Shown piece after piece: positions 16,854 to 25,316 of a DNA stretch of 64,000 nt (position 1 is the first letter of the stretch; every line of letters begins with the position of its first letter). Origin of the DNA: Pararobbsia alpina_A (GTDB lineage Bacteria; Pseudomonadota; Gammaproteobacteria; Burkholderiales; Burkholderiaceae); contig NZ_OZ221288.1 in assembly GCF_965118125.1 (NCBI RefSeq), positions 1,550,001-1,614,000 on the forward strand, read 5' to 3'. A model generated the notes under the pieces. That model was given only the letters and a program-made list of their open reading frames with translations. It was not told where the DNA came from and searched no databases. The position numbers were made by a program, and so were the translations under genes.

Positions 16854-17879
16854 TTGAACGAGCCGTCGGAAAGACCGCCCTCGATCACAACGCTGATCGA
16901 CGATCCGCAAGCGCAAAGAACGCATACGCGCTGGTCGGGGTTGCTCGCCAGCCAGGTGTTCTGGGTGGTGCTCGCCACCGTCATCGCATGCGTGCTGCTC
17001 TCGTTTGTGACGTCGACCTTCGCGACTTCGCAGAATCTGTTCAACGTCACGCGCAATTTCGCGTTTGTGGCGATCGTCGCGCTCGGCATGATGGCTGTGA
17101 TCATCACCGGCGGCATCGATATCTCCGTGGGGTCGACCATCGGCATCAGCGGCATCGTGCTGTCCGTCGTCATGAACGCGGGCTATTCGATCTGGGCGGG
17201 TATTGGCATGGGCATGCTGACCGCAGGGCTCGTCGGGCTCGTGAACGGTGTGCTGATCGCGTATCTCGACATGCAGCCCTTTGTCGTGACGCTCGGCATG
17301 CTGAGCATCGGGCGCAGCCTCGCACTCGTGATCTCGCGCAGCCGCACAATCTTTGAATTCGGCCCCGACGGGAGCAAGCTGCTGGCGCTCGGCGGCGGTG
17401 CGACGCTCGGCGTGGCCAACCCCGTCTGGTTTCTGCTGCTCTTCGCGGTGATCTTCTGGTTCGTCTTTGCATTCACGCGCTGGGGCCGCTACGTGTTCGC
17501 AGTCGGCGGCAACCGACATGCGGCCAACCTGACCGGCGTTCCGGTGCGCCGTATCATCTGCTCCGTCTACGTGCTTGCGGGCCTGATGGCCGGCGTCGCC
17601 GCCATTCTGGAAGTCGGATGGCTCGGTGCGGTTACCACGGGCCTCGGTACGGGCGACGAACTACGCGTGATCGCCGCCACGGTGATCGGCGGCACCAATC
17701 TCGTGGGCGGCATTGGCAGCACATTCGGCACCGTGGTCGGTGCCGCGCTGATCGAAGTCATCCGTAACAGCCTGATCCTGCTGGGTGTCGATTCCTTCTG
17801 GCAAGGCACGCTCGTGGGTTCTTTCATCATCGTTGCAGTGCTGTTCAACAGATTGGGTGGCGGGCGGCAGGGAGATTAA
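16854..17879 (+). CDS. Sugar ABC transporter permease (RbsC/FrcC-like)
   Basis: 341 aa inner-membrane permease of the BPD_transp_2 type, with about nine hydrophobic segments. The conserved GGIDISVGSTIGISG and the EAA-like coupling region AATVIGGTNLVGGIGSTFGT are present. The start is TTG 16854 with GGGAGA 7 nt upstream; no nearby ATG fits. It forms the membrane channel for the adjacent ATPase and binding protein. Confidence 0.92.
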   Translation: MNEPSERPPSITTLIDDPQAQRTHTRWSGLLASQVFWVVLATVIACVLLSFVTSTFATSQNLFNVTRNFAFVAIVALGMMAVIITGGIDISVGSTIGISGIVLSVVMNAGYSIWAGIGMGMLTAGLVGLVNGVLIAYLDMQPFVVTLGMLSIGRSLALVISRSRTIFEFGPDGSKLLALGGGATLGVANPVWFLLLFAVIFWFVFAFTRWGRYVFAVGGNRHAANLTGVPVRRIICSVYVLAGLMAGVAAILEVGWLGAVTTGLGTGDELRVIAATVIGGTNLVGGIGSTFGTVVGAALIEVIRNSLILLGVDSFWQGTLVGSFIIVAVLFNRLGGGRQGD

Positions 17880-18093
17880 AAGAGTCTTCATACGCATTGG
17901 CCGCGCTGCGGCGGGTGCGGGAAGGAGGGAGCTCGGCCGGACGAGGCGCGGAACTACCGGACGCACGTGTTCGCGATGCAGCGAGATTCCGCACATTGAC
18001 CCAGACTCGAACACGGGCCCGGGGTCGACAACACAAGAACCTTAGTGCGAGCAGACATGTGCGCCGCAGAGCCGGCGCCGACCAGGAGGAAAC

Positions 18094-19086
18094 ATGAAGA
18101 TTGCTTCGATGTGCATGGCCGCGATCGGAGGGCTGGCTTTATTCGCCTCGACCGCATTTGCGGACGACAAGACCCTTGCGCTCGTCGTCAAAGGACTCGA
18201 CAACCCGTACTTCGACCTCATGCATCAGGGGTGCGATCGCGCCAACAAGGAACTGAAGGGTCAGGGCTTCACCTGCTACTACACCGGGCCTGCAACCGCT
18301 GCCGATGAAAGCGCCGAAGTGCAGATCATCGACGACTTGCTGACCAAGGGCGTTGCTGCGATGGCGATCTCGCCTTCCAACGCGCCGGCGGTGGCCGAAG
18401 TCCTGCGCCGTCGTCACCTGTCGATCCCGATCATCACCGCGGATGCCGACTTGCTGCCGAAGGATGCGTCGCTGCGCAAGGCGTATGTGGGGACCGACAA
18501 CTACGAGCTTGGCCAGAAACTCGCTGAACAGCTCAAGGCGCTGATGCCCAAGGGCGGCAACATCTGCCTCGTCATGGGCAATCCTGCCGCTGAAAACATC
18601 AATCAACGTGCGCAAGGCACGCGCGACGCCCTGGGCGGCAAGAAGGGCATCACCAAGCTGAATGGCGAGAACAACTGGCATGAGATCAGCGCTTGCCCGC
18701 TGTATTCGAACGACGATGCCGCGAAGGCGAATCAGATGATGCAGGACACGCTGACCGCCAACGCGACAGGGCTTGATGCGTTCGTGCTCGAAGGCGGCTG
18801 GCCGTTGTTTGCGCCACAGGCCTATTCGCAAGTCGTCACGCCGATCATGGACAAGATCTCGAGCGGCAAGTTCGTCATTATCTCGGCCGACACGCTTGCA
18901 CCTGAAATCCAGGCACTCAAGGATCACAAGGTCAACGCTCTGGTCGGTCAACGCCCTGAGGAAATGGGGTATCAGGCCGCGATGGTCATGCGTGATCTTG
19001 CGCAAGGCAAGACGGTCAAGACGATCATCCACACCGGTCTCGATACGTGCACGTGGCAAAACGCTGACACCTGTCTCAAGCATTGA
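18094..19086 (+). CDS. Sugar ABC transporter substrate-binding protein
   Basis: 330 aa periplasmic binding protein of the ribose/fructose type (Peripla_BP_4). A signal peptide ends at AFA-DD (about residue 23). Two lobes follow, starting TLALVVKGLDNPYFDLM and containing the hinge-side NPAAENINQRAQG. Ribosome site AGGAGGAAAC directly precedes ATG 18094. The 214-nt gap after the permease may hold a separate promoter or an mRNA-stability element to raise binding-protein output. The gene overlaps the DNA glycosylase by 4 nt. Confidence 0.93.
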   Translation: MKIASMCMAAIGGLALFASTAFADDKTLALVVKGLDNPYFDLMHQGCDRANKELKGQGFTCYYTGPATAADESAEVQIIDDLLTKGVAAMAISPSNAPAVAEVLRRRHLSIPIITADADLLPKDASLRKAYVGTDNYELGQKLAEQLKALMPKGGNICLVMGNPAAENINQRAQGTRDALGGKKGITKLNGENNWHEISACPLYSNDDAAKANQMMQDTLTANATGLDAFVLEGGWPLFAPQAYSQVVTPIMDKISSGKFVIISADTLAPEIQALKDHKVNALVGQRPEEMGYQAAMVMRDLAQGKTVKTIIHTGLDTCTWQNADTCLKH

Positions 19087-19745
19087 AGCAGGACGAAAGC
19101 CGTCGCGGAGAAACGGAGTCGCTGCGCGCGCTGCGCAGCGACGAACTGCCGTCCGGAGCCGTCGAGCTTGCGCGCTGGCTGGTTGGAAAATGGCTTACGC
19201 ATGACACCGCTGAAGGATGCTGCGCCGGCAGGATCGTCGAAGTTGAAGCCTATCCTGTCGGCGACTCGACCGGCTATGCGTATCGAGGGCTGACACGGTA
19301 CAACGCACCGCTTTTCAAGGCACCCGGTTTTGCGTACGTGAAGCTCGTCTATGGCGCGGCGTGGACGTTGAACATTTCAGCCGAACCAGACGGTATCGGG
19401 GCCGGGGTATTGCTACGAGCACTTGAGCCGCGCTCCGGCATCGAACTCATGCAGTCACGACGGGGTTCTACGGTACCTATACGCGAACTTGCACGCGGTC
19501 CCGGACGACTGTGCGCCGCGCTCGGCGTGGGCGTCGAATCGGACGGAAAGAATCTATGCACGGGTTCTGGGCTCTGGCTTGGTACCGAGCAACCCGCGGC
19601 GAACAGCCCGGCCCAACCAGCAACCGCGGTCGGCGTGACGACGCGTATCGGCTTGTCACGCGAAATGGATCGGCCTTTGCGATTCTTTGAAATCGGCAAT
19701 CGCTGCGTAAGCGGGCCGAGGCGTTTGCTAACAACGCTCGAGTAG
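19083..19745 (+). CDS. 3-methyladenine DNA glycosylase (AAG/MPG family)
   Basis: 220 aa base-excision repair enzyme that removes alkylated purines. Family features in order: LARWLVGKWL, RIVEVEAYPVGDSTGYAYRG with the catalytic Glu in EVEAY, a modified RYNAPLF, YVKLVYGAAWTLNI, GAGVLLRALEP and LARGPGRLCAALGV. The only start that keeps the full N-terminus is TTG 19083, overlapping the stop of the binding-protein gene; translation is probably coupled. DNA repair has no obvious link with sugar uptake. Confidence 0.85.
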   Translation: MKQDESRRGETESLRALRSDELPSGAVELARWLVGKWLTHDTAEGCCAGRIVEVEAYPVGDSTGYAYRGLTRYNAPLFKAPGFAYVKLVYGAAWTLNISAEPDGIGAGVLLRALEPRSGIELMQSRRGSTVPIRELARGPGRLCAALGVGVESDGKNLCTGSGLWLGTEQPAANSPAQPATAVGVTTRIGLSREMDRPLRFFEIGNRCVSGPRRLLTTLE

Positions 19746-19840
19746 CCGCCTGCGACGCTAACAACGCACGCGATAGCAATATCCCGCCTGGACATCGACC
19801 GCTCACGACAAAGCTGTGTATCCTCGGTGCGTTCACATCG

Positions 19841-20689
19841 ATGTTCACACGGAATCCAATGAGCGCGTTCTCCCCCAGTGAGCGGTATCTGCAGAACTTC
19901 CACGGACGTGTTGCAGGTGCAACGAGTTCGGCGTTTGGAGGCTTTCCCGCATGGATGGCTTCACGCGAATATCGATCGTCGTACGACGTGCTTGCTTCAC
20001 TTGCGCTCGAAATGCCCTCTGTTAAAACCGTGCTCGACGTTGCATGCGGTGACGGCCATCTCTTGGGACTTCTCCTGAATAAAAATAAGAATGTGCGTCT
20101 CATCGGCGTGGATATGAGCGAGGGAGAACTCAATCTCGCGAGAAAGGCATTGCCCCCGGAAGTGGTGTTGCTGAATGAACGCGCACAAGCCATGTCTGTT
20201 GACACGGGCGCGGTCGACGTTGCGCTGTCGCATATGGCGCTCATGCTGATGGACGATATTGGCCAGGTCATGCAGGAGATTCGACGCGTTCTGAGGCCCG
20301 GCGGCACGTTCGGCGCGATCATTGGCCGCACGTTTTTGCTGGGCGAGGTCAATCAGATCTTTCTGAACGCGTTCAAGCCCATCGCGAAAGAGGATCTTTC
20401 ACCGCTGCCATTTGGCGACTCACGAACAAGATCGATGGATGGCTGGACTGAGTTGCTGCGCGAAAGTTTCGACGACATTCGTTTCGAAGACATCGACGTA
20501 CCATGGAGTCCGACGCCCGACGAACTGTGGCAGTCACTGGGCGAAACATACGACGTCGACCGCCTCTCAGAACCAGCACGCAACCGGCTCAGGGATCACT
20601 TCATGCCCGCCCTGTCGCCCCTTCAGGACAGCGACGGCACGATTCGCACAGGTTGGGGATTGCGGCTGGTACATGCACGGGCGCGTTAG
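19841..20689 (+). CDS. Class I SAM-dependent methyltransferase
   Basis: 282 aa. The Rossmann-fold methyltransferase core has motif I TVLDVACGDGHLLGLL (about residues 63-78), motif II LIGVDMSEGELNLAR, and the post-motif region VDVALSHMALMLMDDI...RRVLRPGG typical of UbiE/Methyltransf_11 proteins acting on small molecules. The start may instead be ATG 19859 (MSAFSPSERYL). Substrate unknown. It sits about 95 nt after the glycosylase gene. Confidence 0.85.
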   Translation: MFTRNPMSAFSPSERYLQNFHGRVAGATSSAFGGFPAWMASREYRSSYDVLASLALEMPSVKTVLDVACGDGHLLGLLLNKNKNVRLIGVDMSEGELNLARKALPPEVVLLNERAQAMSVDTGAVDVALSHMALMLMDDIGQVMQEIRRVLRPGGTFGAIIGRTFLLGEVNQIFLNAFKPIAKEDLSPLPFGDSRTRSMDGWTELLRESFDDIRFEDIDVPWSPTPDELWQSLGETYDVDRLSEPARNRLRDHFMPALSPLQDSDGTIRTGWGLRLVHARAR

Positions 20690-20834
20690 TTCGAACGTCG
20701 GCGCCCCACAGTGATCGAAATGTACAAAGATCGCTTCATGCAAATCGCTACGATGGAAGGTCTTCACGTCTACGTGCGGCAACCGGACCGGACTATTCGT
20801 TGACCAAACCGACAAAACCGAGCGAGAAAGCACA

Positions 20835-21638
20835 ATGCAGCGCGGCAACCGTATGACCGAAGCAGAGGGCGGCCGACTCGGCGACATTGATCAACTTCTC
20901 CGTCAATGGACCATCCGCGATGCGCTATCGGTGCTCGACGAGATCGATCATCGTCTGGCCGTACTGGCGGCCATCGAGAAGCTATGTGGCGACGAAACCA
21001 CCGACGAGTTGCACACTCTCCACCCCTTAGTCACACAAGCGCGCTGGTTGTTTGGGCCTGAATTCGACAGTAGCGAATATTCTTCGAACGTCAGCCTGCG
21101 TACGGCGGCAGAAAAGATCTTTAAAAAGAGACTGTCTGCTGGCGCCTTCATCAATCAGAGACAACGACCGGACATCGTCGTGCTCGGAGACGCGACCTGC
21201 TCAATAGTCGGTACCGAAGGATTTGATCCGGCCGATCCGACGCTCACGCGCATCCAGAACGTGTTGATCATCGAACTCAAAAAGGGAAGATCCGCGATCG
21301 GCCGCGAGGAAATGAACCAGGCCGACGGCTACGTACAGGATTTTCTCAACAGCGGCACGCTCGACGGAACGCCGATGTTCAGGGCGTTCGTGGTCGGTCA
21401 CGAAGTTGCGGCGAAGACCACCCGAGAAAAGGAGCTCAAAGAGGACGGTGCACTGCGAGGCCGGGTTCAGGCAGTCACTTACTGTCAGATCACTCGCTCA
21501 GCGCATCAGCGACTATTTCGTCTGAAAGAGCGCATCCCGGCTCGCTACGAAGACGTTTCGGGGGCCGACTTATCCGCGAAGGTGATGCAAACTGCTTCGC
21601 AAGGTTTGCTGGCTCTCTCCACGCCTGTCATCAACTGA
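20835..21638 (+). CDS. PD-(D/E)XK nuclease-like protein, possible fragment of an Hsp90-like ATPase/nuclease
   Basis: 267 aa cytosolic protein. RPDIVVL (D113) followed 34 residues on by IIELKKG (E147, K149) and NQADGY (Q162) forms the D-ExK-Q pattern of PD-(D/E)XK nucleases, as in Shedu/DUF4263-type domains. From memory, the segment WLFGPEFDSSEYSSN and all that follows resembles the C-terminal part of larger proteins with an N-terminal Hsp90-like ATPase domain; that domain is absent here. It is either a stand-alone nuclease-like protein or a remnant. Upstream (20690-20834) I see no trace of the missing part. Function, including phage defence, is inference. Confidence 0.65.
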   Translation: MQRGNRMTEAEGGRLGDIDQLLRQWTIRDALSVLDEIDHRLAVLAAIEKLCGDETTDELHTLHPLVTQARWLFGPEFDSSEYSSNVSLRTAAEKIFKKRLSAGAFINQRQRPDIVVLGDATCSIVGTEGFDPADPTLTRIQNVLIIELKKGRSAIGREEMNQADGYVQDFLNSGTLDGTPMFRAFVVGHEVAAKTTREKELKEDGALRGRVQAVTYCQITRSAHQRLFRLKERIPARYEDVSGADLSAKVMQTASQGLLALSTPVIN

Positions 21639-21784
21639 CGAGCCCGCCGGTTTAGCAGGGGCATGTCGCGCTGCCGGCACATGCAGAAACGCCGTTGAGC
21701 CGACGGCGCTTCGGGACTTCGAGTCACCCGACGGCAGGAGTCCAATGCACTTCGGTCAGGCCGACTCGCTATCGCGACGTCGGA

Positions 21785-22225
21785 CTACTCCTCCGACGGC
21801 AACAACGTTGAAAGCAGCCGACGCAATTCCATGCGCTCTTCGTGCGTCAGCCTCGCCGTCAATATGCGCTCAACTTCTTCGACACGTGGTCGCAAGGTTG
21901 CGAGTTGTTTCTTGCCGGCGCTGGTGAGATACAGCACGTAGCTCCGCTTGTCGACCGGGTCGTCCTTGCGTTCGACCAGCTCATTGCGGACCAGGCGCGC
22001 GACCAGATCCGCGATGGTCGAACGATCGACGTCGAGTTCATCGCCAAGTTGTCGCTGATTGACGCCCGGTGTCCTCTGCAGGACCTCGAGCGCCGCGTAC
22101 TGCACGCTCGTGATCTCCGCAGAAACCTCGCTAAGCCACACGGCTACGTGCCGCTGCTGGGCGCGCCGCACCAGACTGCCAGTGAATCGGGAGAGCGCTT
22201 CGGGGACGTCGTGTTTGGGCGGCAA
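21785..22225 (-). CDS. MarR-family regulator, probably of the adjacent hydroxylase (MobR-like)
   Basis: 146 aa winged-helix dimer of the MarR family. SVQYAALEVLQRTPGVNQRQLGDELDVDRSTIADLVARLVRNELVERKDD is helix-turn-helix plus wing, with the conserved DKRSY and long C-terminal helices. The start is apparently TTG 22225. It begins 3 nt after the stop of the 3-hydroxybenzoate hydroxylase-like gene, so they are co-transcribed. In Comamonas the MarR protein MobR represses mobA until 3-hydroxybenzoate binds; the same role is likely here by analogy. Confidence 0.88.
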   Translation of the reverse strand: MPPKHDVPEALSRFTGSLVRRAQQRHVAVWLSEVSAEITSVQYAALEVLQRTPGVNQRQLGDELDVDRSTIADLVARLVRNELVERKDDPVDKRSYVLYLTSAGKKQLATLRPRVEEVERILTARLTHEERMELRRLLSTLLPSEE

Positions 22226-22228
22226 TTT

Positions 22229-24142
22229 TTAAGCGACGAGCGCAGGTGTGTGAATTCGAAAAATGCGCAGCAGGAAGTCACTTAATTCTGCGTGAGCATC
22301 CAGTGGCAACACATGCGCGACATACTGATCCGGACGCACGACAACGAGTGCGCCCTTTTCACGGCTTACGCCGCGCTCGACGAAGATATCGCTTGCCGCG
22401 TCGCTCGTAAATACCTTCTCGTAGTCGATCAATCCGTAACGTCCCTTGCGCGGCAGCAACAGCGAGTGCAGATCGCCGACGCGGACATCGCGATGAGGCT
22501 TCTGCAACACCGCGCGCAAGTCAACGACATGGTCCCAGTCGGCGCCCGGCGGTGTGATCAGCTTAAGGATCGAATCCGGCGACGTAGCCCAGTTTTCGCA
22601 CAACGCGTTCAGAGCTTCCCCGCTCGCATCCGAAAACGCATACAAGCGCCAGCGGCCATCCGCGCGTGCCGCGTGCCCAAGCTGCATCGGCTTTGCATCC
22701 GCGACCCGGACGACGGTCGACGAGTGAAAGCGCGTGCCAATGGTGAAGCCACTTGCGAGTGACTGATAGGTGGACTCCCCCGTCAACGCGCCCGGTCGAT
22801 AGCGCGTCGCGACGCCCGCTGTATATCGGCCCGCGCGAACAAAATAGGCCTGAAGCTCCTCCGGATCGATGCCGCCCGCCTCGGGGCGCAATGGATCTTT
22901 CGGCGGCGCGGCCATCATCGCCGACCACTCTTTATCAAAGTCGATCAGCTCCTGCGCGACAGGTTGACGTTCATCGGAGTACGTACGCAGCAGGTCGACG
23001 TCGCTCAGCCCTTGCAATACGGCTCCCAGCTTCCAACCGAGATTGAAACCGTCCTGCATCGATACATTCATGCCTTGCCCTGCTTTCGCACTGTGCGTAT
23101 GACAGGCATCCCCGGCAATGAACACGCGCGGCACTTGCTTTGTTCCATCCATGCGAATCGCGTCGTCAAACCGATCCGTCAAACGCTGACCCACTTCATA
23201 AACCGAGAACCATGCGACCTCTTTCACATCAAGCGAATACGGGTGCAGGATTCGCTGCGCGGTCTGAATGATGCGGTCGACCTTTGTCTGCTTGATCGTG
23301 TCCCGATTCTCGGGAGTGACTTCGCCCAGATCGACGTAAAAGCGCACAAGGTAGCCGCCTTCACGCGGAATGATCAGCAGATTGCCTTCGCTCGCCGACT
23401 GAATCGCGACTTTCAGGCGAATGTCCGGGAAGTCCGTCACGGCGAGCGCATCCATGACGCCCCATGCATGGTTGGCTGCATCGCCGTTAAGCGTCTGCCC
23501 GATCGAGGTGCGAACACGACTGCGCGCGCCATCGCAACCCACGACGTACTTCGCGCGGACCGTGACGAGTTCATCGAGTTGCGATGCATTCGTCCGACGC
23601 AAAGTCACGCGGACCGGATAGTCACCCACGTCGTCGCGCTGCACGTCCACGACTTCGAGGTCGTAGTCCGGCTCGAGTCGCTGTGCGGAACGATGCATCA
23701 CATCCAGCAGATACTCCTGAACGCGCGCCTGATTGACAATGACATGCGGAAATTCAGACAGACCTGATTCGGTGTCCTGAACACGACCGGTACGCTTAAT
23801 CGCGCCACGGTCGGTTGCATCCGGTCTCCAGAACGCGGTTTCGTTGACCCAATAGGCTTCGCGCAGCATCCGGTCGCTCAGGCCAAAGGCATTGAACATC
23901 TCAACGGTCCGGCATGCGACACCATCGGCCTGTCCCATCAGCAACGGGCCCGAGCGACGCTCGACGATGCGCGCTTTGATCGATGGAAACTGCGACAGCT
24001 GCGCCGCGAGCACCAAGCCGGCCGGACCACTGCCGGCGATGAGCACGTCGACCGTGTCGGGCATATCGGCGCGAAACGCGCCGGTGACAGCGGGCTCGAT
24101 CGTCGGATCGCCGACGTGAAATCCGTTGAGATGAAATTGCAT
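22229..24142 (-). CDS. mobA: 3-hydroxybenzoate 4-monooxygenase (MobA-like flavoprotein)
   Basis: 637 aa FAD-dependent aromatic hydroxylase that would convert 3-hydroxybenzoate to protocatechuate with NADPH and O2. The start at ATG 24142 has GGAGGAAG upstream. The N-terminus MQFHLNGF is that of Comamonas MobA; the FAD-binding GSGPAG is at residues 37-42, the middle DG motif is YVVGCDGARS, and the flavin ribityl-binding motif is IAGDACHTHSAKAGQGMN. The C-terminal thioredoxin-like domain (about 470-630, ending GALVVVRPDQYVAHVLPLD) is typical of the phenol hydroxylase/MobA group. Relation to MobA was judged from recalled sequence features, so exact substrate needs proof. Confidence 0.88.
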   Translation of the reverse strand: MQFHLNGFHVGDPTIEPAVTGAFRADMPDTVDVLIAGSGPAGLVLAAQLSQFPSIKARIVERRSGPLLMGQADGVACRTVEMFNAFGLSDRMLREAYWVNETAFWRPDATDRGAIKRTGRVQDTESGLSEFPHVIVNQARVQEYLLDVMHRSAQRLEPDYDLEVVDVQRDDVGDYPVRVTLRRTNASQLDELVTVRAKYVVGCDGARSRVRTSIGQTLNGDAANHAWGVMDALAVTDFPDIRLKVAIQSASEGNLLIIPREGGYLVRFYVDLGEVTPENRDTIKQTKVDRIIQTAQRILHPYSLDVKEVAWFSVYEVGQRLTDRFDDAIRMDGTKQVPRVFIAGDACHTHSAKAGQGMNVSMQDGFNLGWKLGAVLQGLSDVDLLRTYSDERQPVAQELIDFDKEWSAMMAAPPKDPLRPEAGGIDPEELQAYFVRAGRYTAGVATRYRPGALTGESTYQSLASGFTIGTRFHSSTVVRVADAKPMQLGHAARADGRWRLYAFSDASGEALNALCENWATSPDSILKLITPPGADWDHVVDLRAVLQKPHRDVRVGDLHSLLLPRKGRYGLIDYEKVFTSDAASDIFVERGVSREKGALVVVRPDQYVAHVLPLDAHAELSDFLLRIFRIHTPALVA

Positions 24143-24351
24143 GGTGTCTTCCTCCAATCAGGCTCGGTCTCCTGTTGAAGCGAAATATACTCCGTACACA
24201 AACTATATGAAAAGCACCCTTGAATGAGTAAATACCCTTAGATTTCGTCGACAGACACGCGAGGGGATCAACGCTAAAAGTTGCGAGACTGACTCGAGTC
24301 AAACTGAGCAGCGCTCTGCGGATACAACGTCGGAACCGGGTGCACGACAAA

Positions 24352-24403
24352 GCGCCCTCACAGGCTTGCCTCCGACCCAAAGGTCAGCAGCCTGCGAGGG
24401 CGC
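24352..24403 (-). terminator. Long hairpin downstream of SDR gene
   Basis: Arms GCGCCCTCACAGGCT (24352-24366) and AGCCTGCGAGGGCGC (24389-24403) pair over 15 positions with one mismatch. The loop contains a further GACC-CAAA-GGTC hairpin. On the minus strand only TTT follows, so termination would be weak or Rho-assisted. Confidence 0.45.
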
Positions 24404-24415
24404 AGATCAGGCCCA

Positions 24416-24441
24416 GGCGCGCAACGTTTCGATTGCGCGCC
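24416..24441 (-). terminator. Hairpin just after SDR stop codon
   Basis: Perfect 9-bp stem GGCGCGCAA (24416-24424)/TTGCGCGCC (24433-24441) with an 8-nt loop, about 18 nt beyond the SDR stop. No T-run; together with the larger hairpin to its left it probably protects or terminates the transcript. Confidence 0.4.
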
Positions 24442-24459
24442 GAGTGCGGAACCCTGCGA

Positions 24460-25203
24460 TCAGGCAGCGAAGCCACCATCGATCATCAGGTTCGCGCCCG
24501 TGACAAACGCGGCTTCGGGGCTCGCGACATACGCCACCATGCCGGCAATTTCATCGGCGTGACCGTGACGCGGCAGGGCCATCAAACCATGCAGCGAAGC
24601 AGCGAACTCGCTGTTTTCCGGGTTCATGTCCGTGTTGACCGGACCCGGCTGCACGTTGTTCACCGTGATGCCACGCGGGCCGAGGTCACGCGACATGCCT
24701 TGCACGAGGCCTTGCAGTGCGGACTTGCTCATTGCGTAGACGGCGCCGCCCGGGAAAGGCATGCGATCGGCGTTGGTGCTGCCGATATTGATGATCCGGC
24801 CGCCGGTGCCCATATGCGGAAGCACGGCCTTGCTCGCGACAAAGACGGCGCGGACGTTGACTTCAACGGTCTTGTCGAAATCGTCGAGCGAGAAACCGTC
24901 GATCGGGCCGAGCAACAAGACGCCTGCGTTGTTCACGAGGATATCGATCTTGCCGAACTCACGGGCCACTTCGTCGATGGCGCGCGTCAGCGCCGCAGCG
25001 TCGCCCGCATCGGACTGGATCGCCAGTGCCTTGCCGCCGTCTTGCTTGATGCTGGCTGCGAGCGCGTCGGCCTGAGCAGCCGAGCCGCGATACGTGAACG
25101 CGACCGTCGCACCGTCGCGTGCGAGACGACGCACAATCGCTGCGCCGATGCCACGTGCGCCGCCCGTTACAAAAGCCACCTTACCGTTGAGAACCGTTGC
25201 CAT
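24460..25203 (-). CDS. SDR-family oxidoreductase (FabG-like)
   Basis: 247 aa from ATG 25203, which has GGAGCACATC upstream; a longer frame to 25296 would overlap the divergent promoter. Classical short-chain dehydrogenase: NAD(P)-binding TGGARGIG, NNAG, catalytic Ser in INIGSTNAD and YAMSK (YxxxK). The C-terminus ends in VTGANLMIDGGFAA. Arg in the loop after the first strand suggests NADP preference. It is divergent from a LysR regulator that probably controls it. Confidence 0.92.
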   Translation of the reverse strand: MATVLNGKVAFVTGGARGIGAAIVRRLARDGATVAFTYRGSAAQADALAASIKQDGGKALAIQSDAGDAAALTRAIDEVAREFGKIDILVNNAGVLLLGPIDGFSLDDFDKTVEVNVRAVFVASKAVLPHMGTGGRIINIGSTNADRMPFPGGAVYAMSKSALQGLVQGMSRDLGPRGITVNNVQPGPVNTDMNPENSEFAASLHGLMALPRHGHADEIAGMVAYVASPEAAFVTGANLMIDGGFAA

Positions 25204-25316
25204 GATGTGCTCCGTTGCTTGTGTGGAAGAAAGTGACTGCAGTATGGTTCTGCGATTCCACTTCGAATAGACCATAATCACGGCAATCACTTTCAACCCA
25301 AAGTATCAGGACGGCG

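Larger units (their letters stand above)
24143..24459. other. Intergenic region with two hairpins
   Basis: About 317 nt between two leftward genes. It holds the mobA promoter, probably in the AT-rich stretch 24180-24245, and two strong inverted repeats close to the SDR stop (listed separately). No gene seen. Confidence 0.5.

Noticed and set aside
18139..19083. 314-codon minus-strand frame over the sugar-binding protein
   Set aside because: It mirrors codon positions of the binding protein and gives low-complexity His/Arg/Asp sequence.
22964..23767. Long plus-strand frame inside mobA
   Set aside because: Antisense shadow; the minus strand carries FAD motifs.
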